Origin: Oceaniferula marina
GTDB lineage: Bacteria; Verrucomicrobiota; Verrucomicrobiia; Verrucomicrobiales; Akkermansiaceae
Direction: 5' to 3'
DNA length: 64,000 nucleotides
Assembly: GCF_013391475.1 (NCBI RefSeq)
Contig: NZ_JACBAZ010000004.1
Location: forward strand, 434,001-498,000
Shown here: one piece after another, positions 35,367 through 43,841 of the stretch
Numbering within the stretch: the first letter of the stretch is position 1
How the letters are laid out: each line of letters opens with the position of its first letter
Translations under genes and position numbers: made by a program
Notes under the pieces: generated by a model
Databases searched by the model: none
What the model was told of the DNA's origin: nothing
What the model saw: the letters and a program-made list of their open reading frames with translations, nothing else

Positions 35367-35990
35367 TTACTTCTTGGCATCAAGCACCGCATTCCACTTG
35401 TCAATGTTCTGCTTCTGCGCAGCAAACAAGGCATCCGTCGACCCCAGAATTTTGATCCCTTTGATCGTGTCACCTTTGGCAATCTTATTCACCACATCCT
35501 GACCTTTGCTCACCTTGCCAAACACGGTGTGCTTGCCATTCAACCAAGGAGTATCCTTGTGGGTAACAAAAAACTGGGAGCCGTTGGTTCCAGGACCAGC
35601 ATTGGCCATGGAAAAGACACCTGGGCCATCGTGAACCAACTGGGGGTGAATCTCATCCGCAAAACGGTACCCCGGACCTCCGGTTCCCGTGCCGCGTGGA
35701 TCACCACCCTGAATCATAAAGTTGGGAATCACCCGGTGAAAGGTCAGTCCGTTATAATACCCGCGCTTGGCCAGGTTGAGGAAGTTCGCCACGGTCATCG
35801 GAGCCTTGGACGCATACAAGGTGGCCGAAATGTCCCCCTTGCTGGTGCTCAAGACAATCTTAACATCCTCAATAGCCGCTGGCTTGGCAACCGGAGCCGC
35901 TTCTTTTTTGGCTTCGTCCGCGGTGGCCAGCACACTGGCCGCCAACATCGTCATCAATGTAATCGCATAATTTTTCATCGGGGAATTCAT
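35367..35990 (-). CDS. Secreted cyclophilin-type peptidyl-prolyl cis-trans isomerase
   Basis: 207 residues. Signal peptide [18 protein letters not shown] (from the Met at residue 5; the ATG at 35990 has AGAGG upstream and is used here), then an Ala/Lys-rich linker with AAPVAKPAA. The cyclophilin core is complete: [40 protein letters not shown] (with the Arg, Gln and Phe of the active site) and [20 protein letters not shown]. It accelerates proline isomerisation during folding of exported proteins. Monocistronic, with its own terminator. The C-terminal 25 residues past the core are an extension of unknown use. Confidence 0.93.
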   Translation of the reverse strand: MNSPMKNYAITLMTMLAASVLATADEAKKEAAPVAKPAAIEDVKIVLSTSKGDISATLYASKAPMTVANFLNLAKRGYYNGLTFHRVIPNFMIQGGDPRGTGTGGPGYRFADEIHPQLVHDGPGVFSMANAGPGTNGSQFFVTHKDTPWLNGKHTVFGKVSKGQDVVNKIAKGDTIKGIKILGSTDALFAAQKQNIDKWNAVLDAKK

Positions 35991-36060
35991 TAGCCTCTGT
36001 TGGCCCCGACTGCAAGCGAGGAAAACCGGAATTCAAGCCACCTTACAGATATCCCCCCCT

Positions 36061-36256
36061 CAGGGCGAATACACGAGGGGCTAACAGCCTGCGGCGCAGA
36101 CAGGATTTACATGATGGAAGAGGATTTACAGGATTTTTTAAGAAGTAAGCGCTAGATTTTGGACAAACCTTGATCTTTGAAATTTAGAAATCCTGACCAT
36201 CCTGTCAGCGCCGCAGGCATCACCAAGATAATCTCCCTAATGTCAGAGCCCTGTCC
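36061..36256 (+). repeat. Interspersed repeat R1, copy a
   Basis: About 196 bp, alignable with 37809-38029 in the same orientation. The internal termini GCCTGCGGCGC (36087-36097) and GCGCCGCAGGC (36208-36218) form an inverted repeat that extends into CAGGATT, enclosing an A/T-rich middle. No coding capacity. It covers most of the gap between the cyclophilin gene and the next small gene. Confidence 0.75.
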
Positions 36257-36327
36257 CCCCCTTGAATCGGAATCTGGATGATGGATTGCGACTTGCAGAT
36301 TCGTCAGATCGGAGCAACTTGTCCACC

Positions 36328-36828
36328 ATGCCTCATTTCAGTCCACTCAACATCCTGCAAACATTCACAATCCTCTCCTGCCTTCTGTTCATCGTGCAGC
36401 CTGCAGAGGCTTTCGACTCGGACAAGGAAAGCAAAGAAAGCTACCAGGTTCTGTCCACCCACGAAACCCAGGCCGTTTTCAAAGGAACGAGCGAACGCAA
36501 GTGCCGTCACATGACCGCCCTCTGCCCGGACCGCTGCAACCATGGCGGCACCGTAGCGGAATTTACCATCACCCGCTACCTGCGCTACGACAAACCGGGG
36601 AAATACGGAGACCCAAAAACCAAACTTTTCACCACCATGCTCAAAAAGCCGGACATGGATCAAAAAACCATCGAACGGATCGGCAAACTGGCTCCTGGCA
36701 CCGCGCTGACATTAAACTGGGAGCACCGCTACATCTCCCGAACCTACTCGGATGGCACCTCTGCCAAATTTCCCAGAAGAGTGATCACCAAACTGGAGAC
36801 CTCACCATTGGCTCTGCCCGCCAAGTAA
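36328..36828 (+). CDS. Small secreted protein of unknown function
   Basis: 166 residues from the ATG at 36328; the frame extends upstream to 36262 but only this start leads into a signal peptide (LQTFTILSCLLFIVQPAEA). The mature part has a cysteine cluster KCRHMTALCPDRCNHGG resembling a small metal or disulfide knot, a beta-rich middle (AEFTITRYLRYDKPGKYGD) and ALTLNWEHRYISRTY. The Cys-x7-Cys-x3-Cys spacing and nearby His could bind metal. No family recognised with confidence. The last 27 bases overlap the 3' end of the truncated GH2 remnant on the other strand. Confidence 0.6.
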   Translation: MPHFSPLNILQTFTILSCLLFIVQPAEAFDSDKESKESYQVLSTHETQAVFKGTSERKCRHMTALCPDRCNHGGTVAEFTITRYLRYDKPGKYGDPKTKLFTTMLKKPDMDQKTIERIGKLAPGTALTLNWEHRYISRTYSDGTSAKFPRRVITKLETSPLALPAK

Positions 36829-37668
36829 GTCGTCGGCTAAGATCAACCCCCGCATGCCATTCGGCTCCACCCGGTGGTGAACGTTCCATTCCGTCCGCCG
36901 GATCCCAAAGGCCGTTTCCTTACGATCGAGCATCTTACCGGCCAGGAAAAGGGTCGTTCTCAAGGTGTAAAGATGTTGATTGTCACCATCCCAGCGTTTG
37001 GGGTTCAGCACGGTAAGCTGTGCCCTCGCCATGCCTGTTTGCTTGGCTCGCACCCTGGAATCACGAGAAGCCACCACCTGTCCCTGATCCAAAATCTCAG
37101 TCCTCACCACCAATTGCGACTCTTTTCCCGAACCATTATCAATCGTCGTTTCCACTTCCACAGTCGCTTGCTGATCGTCAACCTCAGGAGTGGTAATATA
37201 CGTCCCCCAATGCGCAATGTGAATCATCGGTGAATTGATCAACCACACCCGCCCCTGCAATCGGTCCTCATCGGATACCGCTCCTTGACCAAGGTCCATC
37301 TGCAACACATTGGCAGCCCCAAAACGCAAATAAGGCGTCACATCCATCCGGAATGCACGGTACCCATGTGTCCATTCCCCGACAACTTGCCCATTCAAGC
37401 TCACCCTGGCCGCATCCCGCACATCCTCAAACTCGAGGTAAATTTTCCGTTCACTCGCAGATTCAGGCATCCGGAATTCCTTTGTCAGCCGACCATGCCA
37501 TGCCACGCCGCCATCAGCGATCGCCTTGGCACTCGCCTGCGCTGGTGCATACGACCACCCGTCATCAAAGGCGGTCCGGCGTGTTGAGGCATCCGCACTC
37601 TGAATCATCACCCACAAGCAAGCGCATAAAATCGCTCTGAAGAAATTCGCTCGTTGCTTACAAATCAT
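36802..37668 (-). pseudogene. Truncated GH2 glycosidase (N-terminal remnant)
   Basis: 288 codons: a signal peptide (ICACLWVMIQSADA-like), then the galactose-binding-like jelly roll of family GH2 (AWHGRLTKEFRMPESASERK, IYLEFEDVRDAARVSLNGQV, GEWTHGYRAFRMDVTPYLRF) and the start of the immunoglobulin-like domain (ending GIRRTEW). The catalytic TIM barrel that should follow, with its acid/base Glu, is missing; after about 20 further residues the frame ends in codons antisense to the neighbouring gene. Intact GH2 enzymes are 600-1,000 residues. A deletion between repeats is the likely cause. It may still be made as a secreted sugar-binding fragment, but no enzyme activity is expected. Confidence 0.75.
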
Positions 37669-37808
37669 TGGTCAAAAATAGGTCAGAATCCAAGAATCAA
37701 ACCCACTCATAGCTCGATACGCAATGCGATGCAACCCCAATGCCATGCACAGCTATCGGACAGGTCCACCTTCCCCGCTTCACCGAATAAAAAACAAATC
37801 CCGCATCC

Positions 37809-38029
37809 CAGAGCGAATACACCAGGGGCCAATAGCCTGCGGCGCTGACAGGATTCACATAATTGAAGAGGATTTACAGGATTTTTTTAGAAGTAAACGA
37901 TAAGCGTTTTGGGCAAACCTCGATCTTTGAAAATTACAAATCATGTAAAAACCTGGAAAAATCCTGACAATCCTGTCAGCGCCGCAGGCATCACCGAGAT
38001 AATCTCCTTGATCTAGGACCCCTGTCCCG
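37809..38029 (+). repeat. Interspersed repeat R1, copy b
   Basis: About 220 bp in the same orientation as copy a (36061-36256), with 20-30 extra bases in the middle. It keeps the GCCTGCGGCGCTGACAGGAT terminus and the matching inverted end near 37970-37990. The rest of 37669-38287 shows no gene; murG begins at 38288. Confidence 0.75.
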
Positions 38030-38287
38030 AATCCCTCAAAAAAAAGAGTTCCCTAAGCTTCGAAAAATACCTATGACCACTGGCGAACTCCCCCCGGACA
38101 TCCCCTCCAGCCAACATTGCCAGCAACTGGCATGACTGATTGTCATCAAACGCGCCAATTTCAAAGGAAATACGGTGCTTGTAGATCACTTATTTAACTA
38201 AGATTAATGATTGATGCCTGCGAGCCTTTTCCCTAAGATGAGCGGGCGCGTTTCTGACTCAATTTTTGAAATGAACCGTATCCGGGT

Positions 38288-39535
38288 ATGTCAAAGAAAA
38301 TGAATGTGTTAATTGCATGTGGGGGCACAGGTGGACACCTGTTCCCGGGGATTGCTGTCGCCGAGGTTTTGGAAAAACAAGGCCATCAGGTTTTACTCCT
38401 CATTTCCGAGAAAAAAGTCGATGCCCAGGCATCACAAAAATACGGAATCCTCAAATTTAAAACTGTCCCCGCCATTGCCAAACCGGCCACCCTCTCGCCG
38501 AAGATGATTCCCTTTCTTCTCCGGCTGCGCCAGTCAATCCGCCAGTGCAAAACCATCCTCACCGAACACCAAATCGATGTGGTGCTCGGCATGGGAGGCT
38601 TCACCTCCCTGCCTCCGGTCTACGCCGGAAAACGCATGAAACTGGCCACCTACATCCACGACTCGAATGCCCTGCCAGGCAAAGCCAACCGCCTCACCTC
38701 ACGCTGGTGCCGGAACGTCCTGCTCGGACTGCAAGCCGCCAGCCCCTACTTCAAGGCTAAAAAAGTCGTCATCACAGGCACTCCGGTCAGACAGGAACTA
38801 CGCGCCCCCCTCCGCCAAGACCGGTCACGGGCTCTATTCAAACTCCCCTCCGACGGCAAGGCTGTCTTGATCATGGGCGGTAGTCAGGGAGCCCAAAAAC
38901 TCAACACGCTCGTCGTCGAAGCCGCCAAAGCCTTGGGTCAAATCGATCCACCCACGAAACCCAAGAGTCTGGCCGATGATGTTGCCGAGCGCAAAACCAA
39001 AGCCGTGGAGGCCGCCCAATCCATGACGGCGCCAACCGAGGCTTCAAGCACCAGCGCCCAACAACGGGCCACCACCGCGAAAAAAAAATCCGGCCCGCCC
39101 AAAGTCCGCTTTTTACACATCACTGGCGAAGCCGACTACCAACGGGTCAAGGAACTGTCCAAGGATATAGAAGGATACCACGTCTTATCCTTCTGCGACA
39201 ACATGGCTGCCGCCTACGCCGCATGCGACTTCGCGCTCTGCCGCGCCGGAGCATCCAGCATTACTGAGCTCTGCCACGTTGGCTTACCCTCCATCCTTGT
39301 CCCCTATCCCTACGCGGCCGACGACCACCAGACATTCAATGCCAAAGTCGTCGAGGATGCCGGAGCTTGTATTTTACGCCAGGAAGCCGATCTCGATAGC
39401 CAGACACTGATCCGGGACATCACCAAGCTGATCAGCGATGACAACGCGCTTGCACACATGTCCGAACAATCCAAAAGCCTCGACGTCAGCGATGCCGCCG
39501 AGCAAATTTGCAAGGTCGTTACTTCAACAAACTAA
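38288..39535 (+). CDS. murG: UDP-GlcNAc:undecaprenyl-PP-MurNAc-pentapeptide GlcNAc transferase
   Basis: 415 residues against about 355 in E. coli. Converts lipid I to lipid II on the inner face of the membrane. N-terminal CGGTGGHLFPGIAVA and HDSNALPGKANRL are acceptor-side motifs; the donor domain has IMGGSQGAQKLN, CDNMAAAYAACDFALCRAGA, and PYPYAADDHQTFNAK. The extra length is an Ala/Ser/Thr/Lys-rich insertion at about residues 221-271 between two conserved strands of the donor domain (DVAERKTKAVEAAQSM onward), probably an exposed loop. First gene of a rightward cluster murG-murC/murB-ddl-ftsQ-ftsA. No ftsW or mraY precedes it. Confidence 0.95.
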   Translation: MSKKMNVLIACGGTGGHLFPGIAVAEVLEKQGHQVLLLISEKKVDAQASQKYGILKFKTVPAIAKPATLSPKMIPFLLRLRQSIRQCKTILTEHQIDVVLGMGGFTSLPPVYAGKRMKLATYIHDSNALPGKANRLTSRWCRNVLLGLQAASPYFKAKKVVITGTPVRQELRAPLRQDRSRALFKLPSDGKAVLIMGGSQGAQKLNTLVVEAAKALGQIDPPTKPKSLADDVAERKTKAVEAAQSMTAPTEASSTSAQQRATTAKKKSGPPKVRFLHITGEADYQRVKELSKDIEGYHVLSFCDNMAAAYAACDFALCRAGASSITELCHVGLPSILVPYPYAADDHQTFNAKVVEDAGACILRQEADLDSQTLIRDITKLISDDNALAHMSEQSKSLDVSDAAEQICKVVTSTN

Positions 39536-39570
39536 ACGTCCATCCTCCCATCCCCTCATCTTCCATCCCC

Positions 39571-41883
39571 ATGAGCATCAACGAACTCAGCCGACGCCTC
39601 ACCAACAACGAAAACCCCATTTCCGTCCACCTGATTGGTGTTGCGGGTTCAGGAATGAGTGGTTTGGCCTTGCTTCTGCTCGGCATGGGGCACCGTGTCA
39701 GCGGTTCAGACCGGGTAACCACCTCCGAGACCGATCGCATGCAAGGGCTCGGGCTGCGCTTTTCAAGCCCGCACCACGCCGACGAAGTCCACGATGCGGA
39801 CGTCGTCGTTTACTCATCAGCAATCCGTGAAGACAATGTCGCCCGGGCCGAAGCCCGCAAGCTCGGCATCCCCTGCATCCGACGCGCCGAGTGCCTTGCC
39901 GCCATCCTGCACACCCGCGAAGGCGTGATCATTGCCGGCACCCATGGGAAAACCACCACCTCCGCGATGTGCGCTCACGTCCTCCGTCGCGGTGGTATCG
40001 TCCCCTGCCACTATGTCGGAGCCGAAATCCCGGTGCTTGGAACCAACGCCCACTGGCAAGAAGAGGCCGAACTTATGATCGCCGAAGGTGATGAAAGTGA
40101 TGGCACCCTCGCACTCTACCAACCGAGACACACGGTCGTCCTCAACATCGAGGAAGAGCACCTCGACTTCTATCGGGATATCAACCACATCAAAGAAGTT
40201 TTCACCCAGGTGCTCGACCAAACTAAAGAGCATAAGATTTACTTCTCAGGCTGCCCGGTAGCCAGTGAACTCTGCAAAAACCGCCCAGGCGCCATTTCCT
40301 ACGGCTGGGAAAACGCCGACTACATCGCAACCGATATTGGAGAGTCCGGGGGAACCGTCACCTTCGATGTCAACAAACATGGCGATCTGCTCGGGCGTGT
40401 CGAACTCGGTATCCCCGGCAGACACAACGTGCTCAACGCCCTTGCCGCCATCGCTGTTGCCGATGCCGCCGGTGTCGATTTCCAACTGGTTTCCCGAGCG
40501 CTCTCCACCTTTGCCGGGGCAAAACGCCGATTCGAAAACAAGTATTTTTCTCCAAAGCTCAGGATCATTGACGACTACGGCCACCACCCGACCGAAGTGG
40601 CCGCCACCCTGCAAACCGCCCGTTCGCTCAACCCCAACCGTCTGGTCGTGGTCTTCCAGCCACACCGCTACAGCCGAACCCAAAAACTGGCCGCCGAATT
40701 CGGCCAAGCCCTGCAAGCTGCCGACCAAGTCTTTGTCACTGACATCTATCCGGCCAGCGAACTACCGATCGAAGGTGTCACCGCCCAAACCATCGTCGAC
40801 GCCATCCAAGCCCATGGCGACACCAAGGCGTCCGTCGTGGGAGACATCCCAACCGCCCACTACCAAGTGGGGAACGCTTTAAAAGAAGGCGACATGCTGA
40901 TCACTCTGGGAGCAGGCAACGTCCACACCATCGGCACCCGTATCGCACGTGACATGGCCGTGCTCGAAGAAATGCTCCGCTACTGCCGTAACGACAGCGC
41001 CCGCCAGGTTCAGGCGAAACTCTACGAACCGATGAACCGCCACACCACCATCCTCTGCGGCGGCCCGGCACAATTCTGGATCGAACCCAACACCTCCGAA
41101 GCCTTCGCCTTCATCGTTGCCTATTGCCGCGAACGGGGAATCCCCCAGCGAGTCATCGGCAGAGGATCCAACCTCCTGGTCCGGGACGGCGGCATCCGCG
41201 GTGCGGTGATCCACCCCACCGGCGGAGAATTTTCAGATGTGCATATCGATGGCGATATCATCACAGCCGGAGCCGGTGCCCGTTTCAAAAAAGTAGCCAG
41301 CGTGGCGGCCAGCCAGAACCTGACAGGGATGGAATGGATGGAAGGCATCCCTGGCAACGTCGGCGGAGGCCTGCGAATGAATGCGGGTGCCATGGGTATC
41401 GAAACCTTCGACCAAGTCATCAGCGTACGCTTCCTCGATGAAGACGGGGAAATCCGCGAACGCACACGTGAGGAAATCATCGCTTACTACCGCAACGTCC
41501 CCGAGCTCCGCAGAAACTTCGCCCTCTCAGCCAAGTTCCAGGCCAAGCCATCCTCCCCGGTAAAAATCGCTGAGCGCATGGAAACATCCAAAGCCAAACG
41601 CAAAAATTCACAACCGATCGCCGCAAGCGCCGGATGCGTCTTCAAAAACCCGGAGGAAATACCCGCCGGCCAATTGGTGGAACAACTCGGCATGAAAAAT
41701 GCGAGCCACGGCAAAGCCCGGGTCTCATCAATCCACGGAAACTTCATCGTCAACGACGGCAAAGCCAGCGCCGGCGATGTACTCTCCCTGATCGATACCA
41801 TCCGCCACAAAGCCAAATCAGAATACAACATCGACCTCGAAACCGAAGTCCAAATCATTGGCGAAGATGAAATCACATTCTAA
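39571..41883 (+). CDS. murC/murB: Fused UDP-MurNAc:L-alanine ligase and UDP-MurNAc dehydrogenase (MurC-MurB)
   Basis: 770 residues from the ATG at 39571 (MSINELSRRL); the frame extends upstream to 39508 without a better start. Residues 1 to about 475 are MurC: HLIGVAGSGMSGLALLLLGM, the ATP loop GTHGKTTTSAM (123-133), and DYGHHPTEVAATLQTARSLN. From about 480 to the end is MurB: RGSNLLVRDGGIRGAVIHPT near 531, GIPGNVGGGLRMNAGAMG near 592, and SAGCVFKNPEEIPAGQLVEQ near 687. The proton-donor position of MurB (Ser in E. coli) is Cys here. MurB reduces UDP-GlcNAc-enolpyruvate to UDP-MurNAc, which MurC then ligates to L-Ala, so the fusion joins consecutive steps. Confidence 0.95.
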   Translation: MSINELSRRLTNNENPISVHLIGVAGSGMSGLALLLLGMGHRVSGSDRVTTSETDRMQGLGLRFSSPHHADEVHDADVVVYSSAIREDNVARAEARKLGIPCIRRAECLAAILHTREGVIIAGTHGKTTTSAMCAHVLRRGGIVPCHYVGAEIPVLGTNAHWQEEAELMIAEGDESDGTLALYQPRHTVVLNIEEEHLDFYRDINHIKEVFTQVLDQTKEHKIYFSGCPVASELCKNRPGAISYGWENADYIATDIGESGGTVTFDVNKHGDLLGRVELGIPGRHNVLNALAAIAVADAAGVDFQLVSRALSTFAGAKRRFENKYFSPKLRIIDDYGHHPTEVAATLQTARSLNPNRLVVVFQPHRYSRTQKLAAEFGQALQAADQVFVTDIYPASELPIEGVTAQTIVDAIQAHGDTKASVVGDIPTAHYQVGNALKEGDMLITLGAGNVHTIGTRIARDMAVLEEMLRYCRNDSARQVQAKLYEPMNRHTTILCGGPAQFWIEPNTSEAFAFIVAYCRERGIPQRVIGRGSNLLVRDGGIRGAVIHPTGGEFSDVHIDGDIITAGAGARFKKVASVAASQNLTGMEWMEGIPGNVGGGLRMNAGAMGIETFDQVISVRFLDEDGEIRERTREEIIAYYRNVPELRRNFALSAKFQAKPSSPVKIAERMETSKAKRKNSQPIAASAGCVFKNPEEIPAGQLVEQLGMKNASHGKARVSSIHGNFIVNDGKASAGDVLSLIDTIRHKAKSEYNIDLETEVQIIGEDEITF

Positions 41884-41908
41884 CTTAAGACTAATCTAAC
41901 ACCCACTC

Positions 41909-42835
41909 ATGGACAAAGACTCACTCATCGCCGTTCTCATGGGCGGCCCAGGCTCCGAACGCCAGGTATCACTAGCCTCCGGTAATGCAGTGCTGGAAGC
42001 GCTGCTCGCACAAGGCTTGAACGCTGTGGGCGTGGATGTCACCAGCACGAACCTTGAGCTCCCCGAGGGAACCAAACTCTGCTTCAACGTCATCCATGGA
42101 ACCTTCGGAGAAGATGGCACCATGCAGAGCCAACTCGAGGAACTCAACATCCCCTACACCGGCGCGGGCCAACAAAGCAGCCAACTCGCCTTTGACAAGG
42201 TGGCAAGTAAAGAAGCATTCATCGCCCACGACGTGCCCACCCCAGGCTCGGAAATTGTTGATTGTTCAGCGGGCGTCAAACTCCCCGAGATGCCACTGCC
42301 ATACGTGGTCAAACCTCCCCGCGAAGGATCCAGCGTCGGGGTGCACATCGTCCGCAGTGAATCCGAGGCGCTGGCCGCCATCGAAGACGCAGCCAGCTAC
42401 GGGAACGAAGTTCTGGTCGAAGCCTTTATCGAGGGCAAGGAACTCACCGTTGGCATCCTCGACGGAGAAGCCTTACCAGTCGTGCACATCGCACCACGAA
42501 GCGGCTTCTACGACATGAAAAACAAGTATCCGTGGATGAGTGAGGAGGGCGGAACCGACTACTACTGCCCCGCCGATCTTGATGAAACAACCACCCGCCG
42601 CGTGCAAGAAGCCGCAGCCGCAGCCCACCAATCACTGGGTATTGAAATCTACTCACGAGTCGATGTCCTGCTGGATGCCGATAATCGCCCCTACGTTCTC
42701 GAGGCCAACACCATCCCTGGCATGACCGCCAGCAGCCTGCTGCCCAAAGCAGCCCAAGCTGTTGGTTATGGCTTCGGCCCTCTGTGCGAAAAAATTGCCG
42801 ATCTCTCGTTAGCCTTACGTGCACCGTCTCACTAA
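41909..42835 (+). CDS. ddl: D-alanine--D-alanine ligase
   Basis: 308 residues, standard for DdlB. The N-terminus MGGPGSERQVSLASGNAVLE, NVIHGTFGEDGTMQ, and GAGQQSSQLAFDKVASKEAF are family motifs; VKPPREGSSVGVHIVRS is the ATP-grasp loop, and YSRVDVLLDADNRPYVLEAN with NTIPGMTASSLLPKAAQ is the C-terminal metal/substrate site. It makes the D-Ala-D-Ala dipeptide for the murein pentapeptide. It starts 25 bases after the MurC-MurB fusion and 15 bases before ftsQ, the usual dcw order. Confidence 0.96.
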   Translation: MDKDSLIAVLMGGPGSERQVSLASGNAVLEALLAQGLNAVGVDVTSTNLELPEGTKLCFNVIHGTFGEDGTMQSQLEELNIPYTGAGQQSSQLAFDKVASKEAFIAHDVPTPGSEIVDCSAGVKLPEMPLPYVVKPPREGSSVGVHIVRSESEALAAIEDAASYGNEVLVEAFIEGKELTVGILDGEALPVVHIAPRSGFYDMKNKYPWMSEEGGTDYYCPADLDETTTRRVQEAAAAAHQSLGIEIYSRVDVLLDADNRPYVLEANTIPGMTASSLLPKAAQAVGYGFGPLCEKIADLSLALRAPSH

Positions 42836-42850
42836 CAGCCCCACCCCGCC

Positions 42851-43792
42851 ATGCCCCTGATCAAATTCCGAAAAAAAACATCCCGCAGCCTGCGCTCCCA
42901 CCGGACCGTCAGACGCGGTGGTGATATTCAAAAGCTGCACATCAAGGTCAGCTCCCCGAGGATCGTCATGATCCAGATCATGAATGGGATTGGCAAGGGG
43001 CTGAAGCTCTCCATCGTGTTCGCCCTGATTGGGCTCGCCGCATGGGGTGGCTACAAAGGAATGCGACACGCCTTCATCGATAACGAAAAATACAAACTTC
43101 AAGAGATCAAACTTCAAACCAATGGCCACCTCGACCATCAACGGGTCGTGGAAGTTGCCGGGATCAACCTCAATGACAGCATCTTTGCGGTCAACGCAGA
43201 AGATGCCCGCAAACGTCTCAACGCCCTCCCCGAAGTGATTGATAGTTCCGTCAACCGACGCTTACCCGGCACGCTCAAAATTAAAATCACCGAACGTGTC
43301 CCCGTCGTTTGGCTCGAGTGCGACCAGCTCGGTTACCCCGGGCGCAAGGATGGAGGCATCCTGGCCGACAAGGATGGCATCACCTTCCCCTGCGAAGGTG
43401 CTCTCTGGCAAACCGCACGCGACCTTCCAGTGATCGTGCTCAAAGAGTCCACGGTCGACGATTTTGAACTGGGAAAACCCATGCAACACCGCGATGCCAT
43501 GAGAGCCCTGCGGCTGATCCAACGCTTCAGCAATACCGGGATCAGAAACGATTGGCTTCCCGAGCGCGTGATCCTCGTCAACAACTACTCGATGGATGCC
43601 GTGTGCAACGATGGAACCAGAGCAACCTTCGGTATGTATGAGCACGAACGCCAAATGCGGGACTTTATTAAAATCAGTGAACATACACGCAAAACCCAGC
43701 GTAACATTCAACACATCAACCTGATTCCCAAGAAAAACATCCCCGTGCGCTTTGCCGCCACCCCCCAGCTCGTTCAGCCCAACACACCCTGA
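42851..43792 (+). CDS. ftsQ: Cell division protein FtsQ/DivIB
   Basis: 313 residues. A basic cytoplasmic N-terminus (about 50 residues, KFRKKTSRSLRSHRTVRR), one transmembrane helix (about 55-75, IVFALIGLAAWGGYKGM), and a POTRA domain starting at KLQEIKLQTNGHLDHQRVVE, followed by the FtsQ beta domain (NALPEVIDSSVNRRLPGTLK, then VPVVWLEC). FtsQ links FtsB/FtsL to the divisome and regulates septal peptidoglycan synthesis. Its place between ddl and ftsA supports the call. The N-terminal tail is more strongly basic than usual. Confidence 0.9.
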   Translation: MPLIKFRKKTSRSLRSHRTVRRGGDIQKLHIKVSSPRIVMIQIMNGIGKGLKLSIVFALIGLAAWGGYKGMRHAFIDNEKYKLQEIKLQTNGHLDHQRVVEVAGINLNDSIFAVNAEDARKRLNALPEVIDSSVNRRLPGTLKIKITERVPVVWLECDQLGYPGRKDGGILADKDGITFPCEGALWQTARDLPVIVLKESTVDDFELGKPMQHRDAMRALRLIQRFSNTGIRNDWLPERVILVNNYSMDAVCNDGTRATFGMYEHERQMRDFIKISEHTRKTQRNIQHINLIPKKNIPVRFAATPQLVQPNTP

Positions 43793-43841
43793 CCTGCTCC
43801 ACCATACCACCAGCTCACACCCTTTCCTCTCTCCCCAAACC

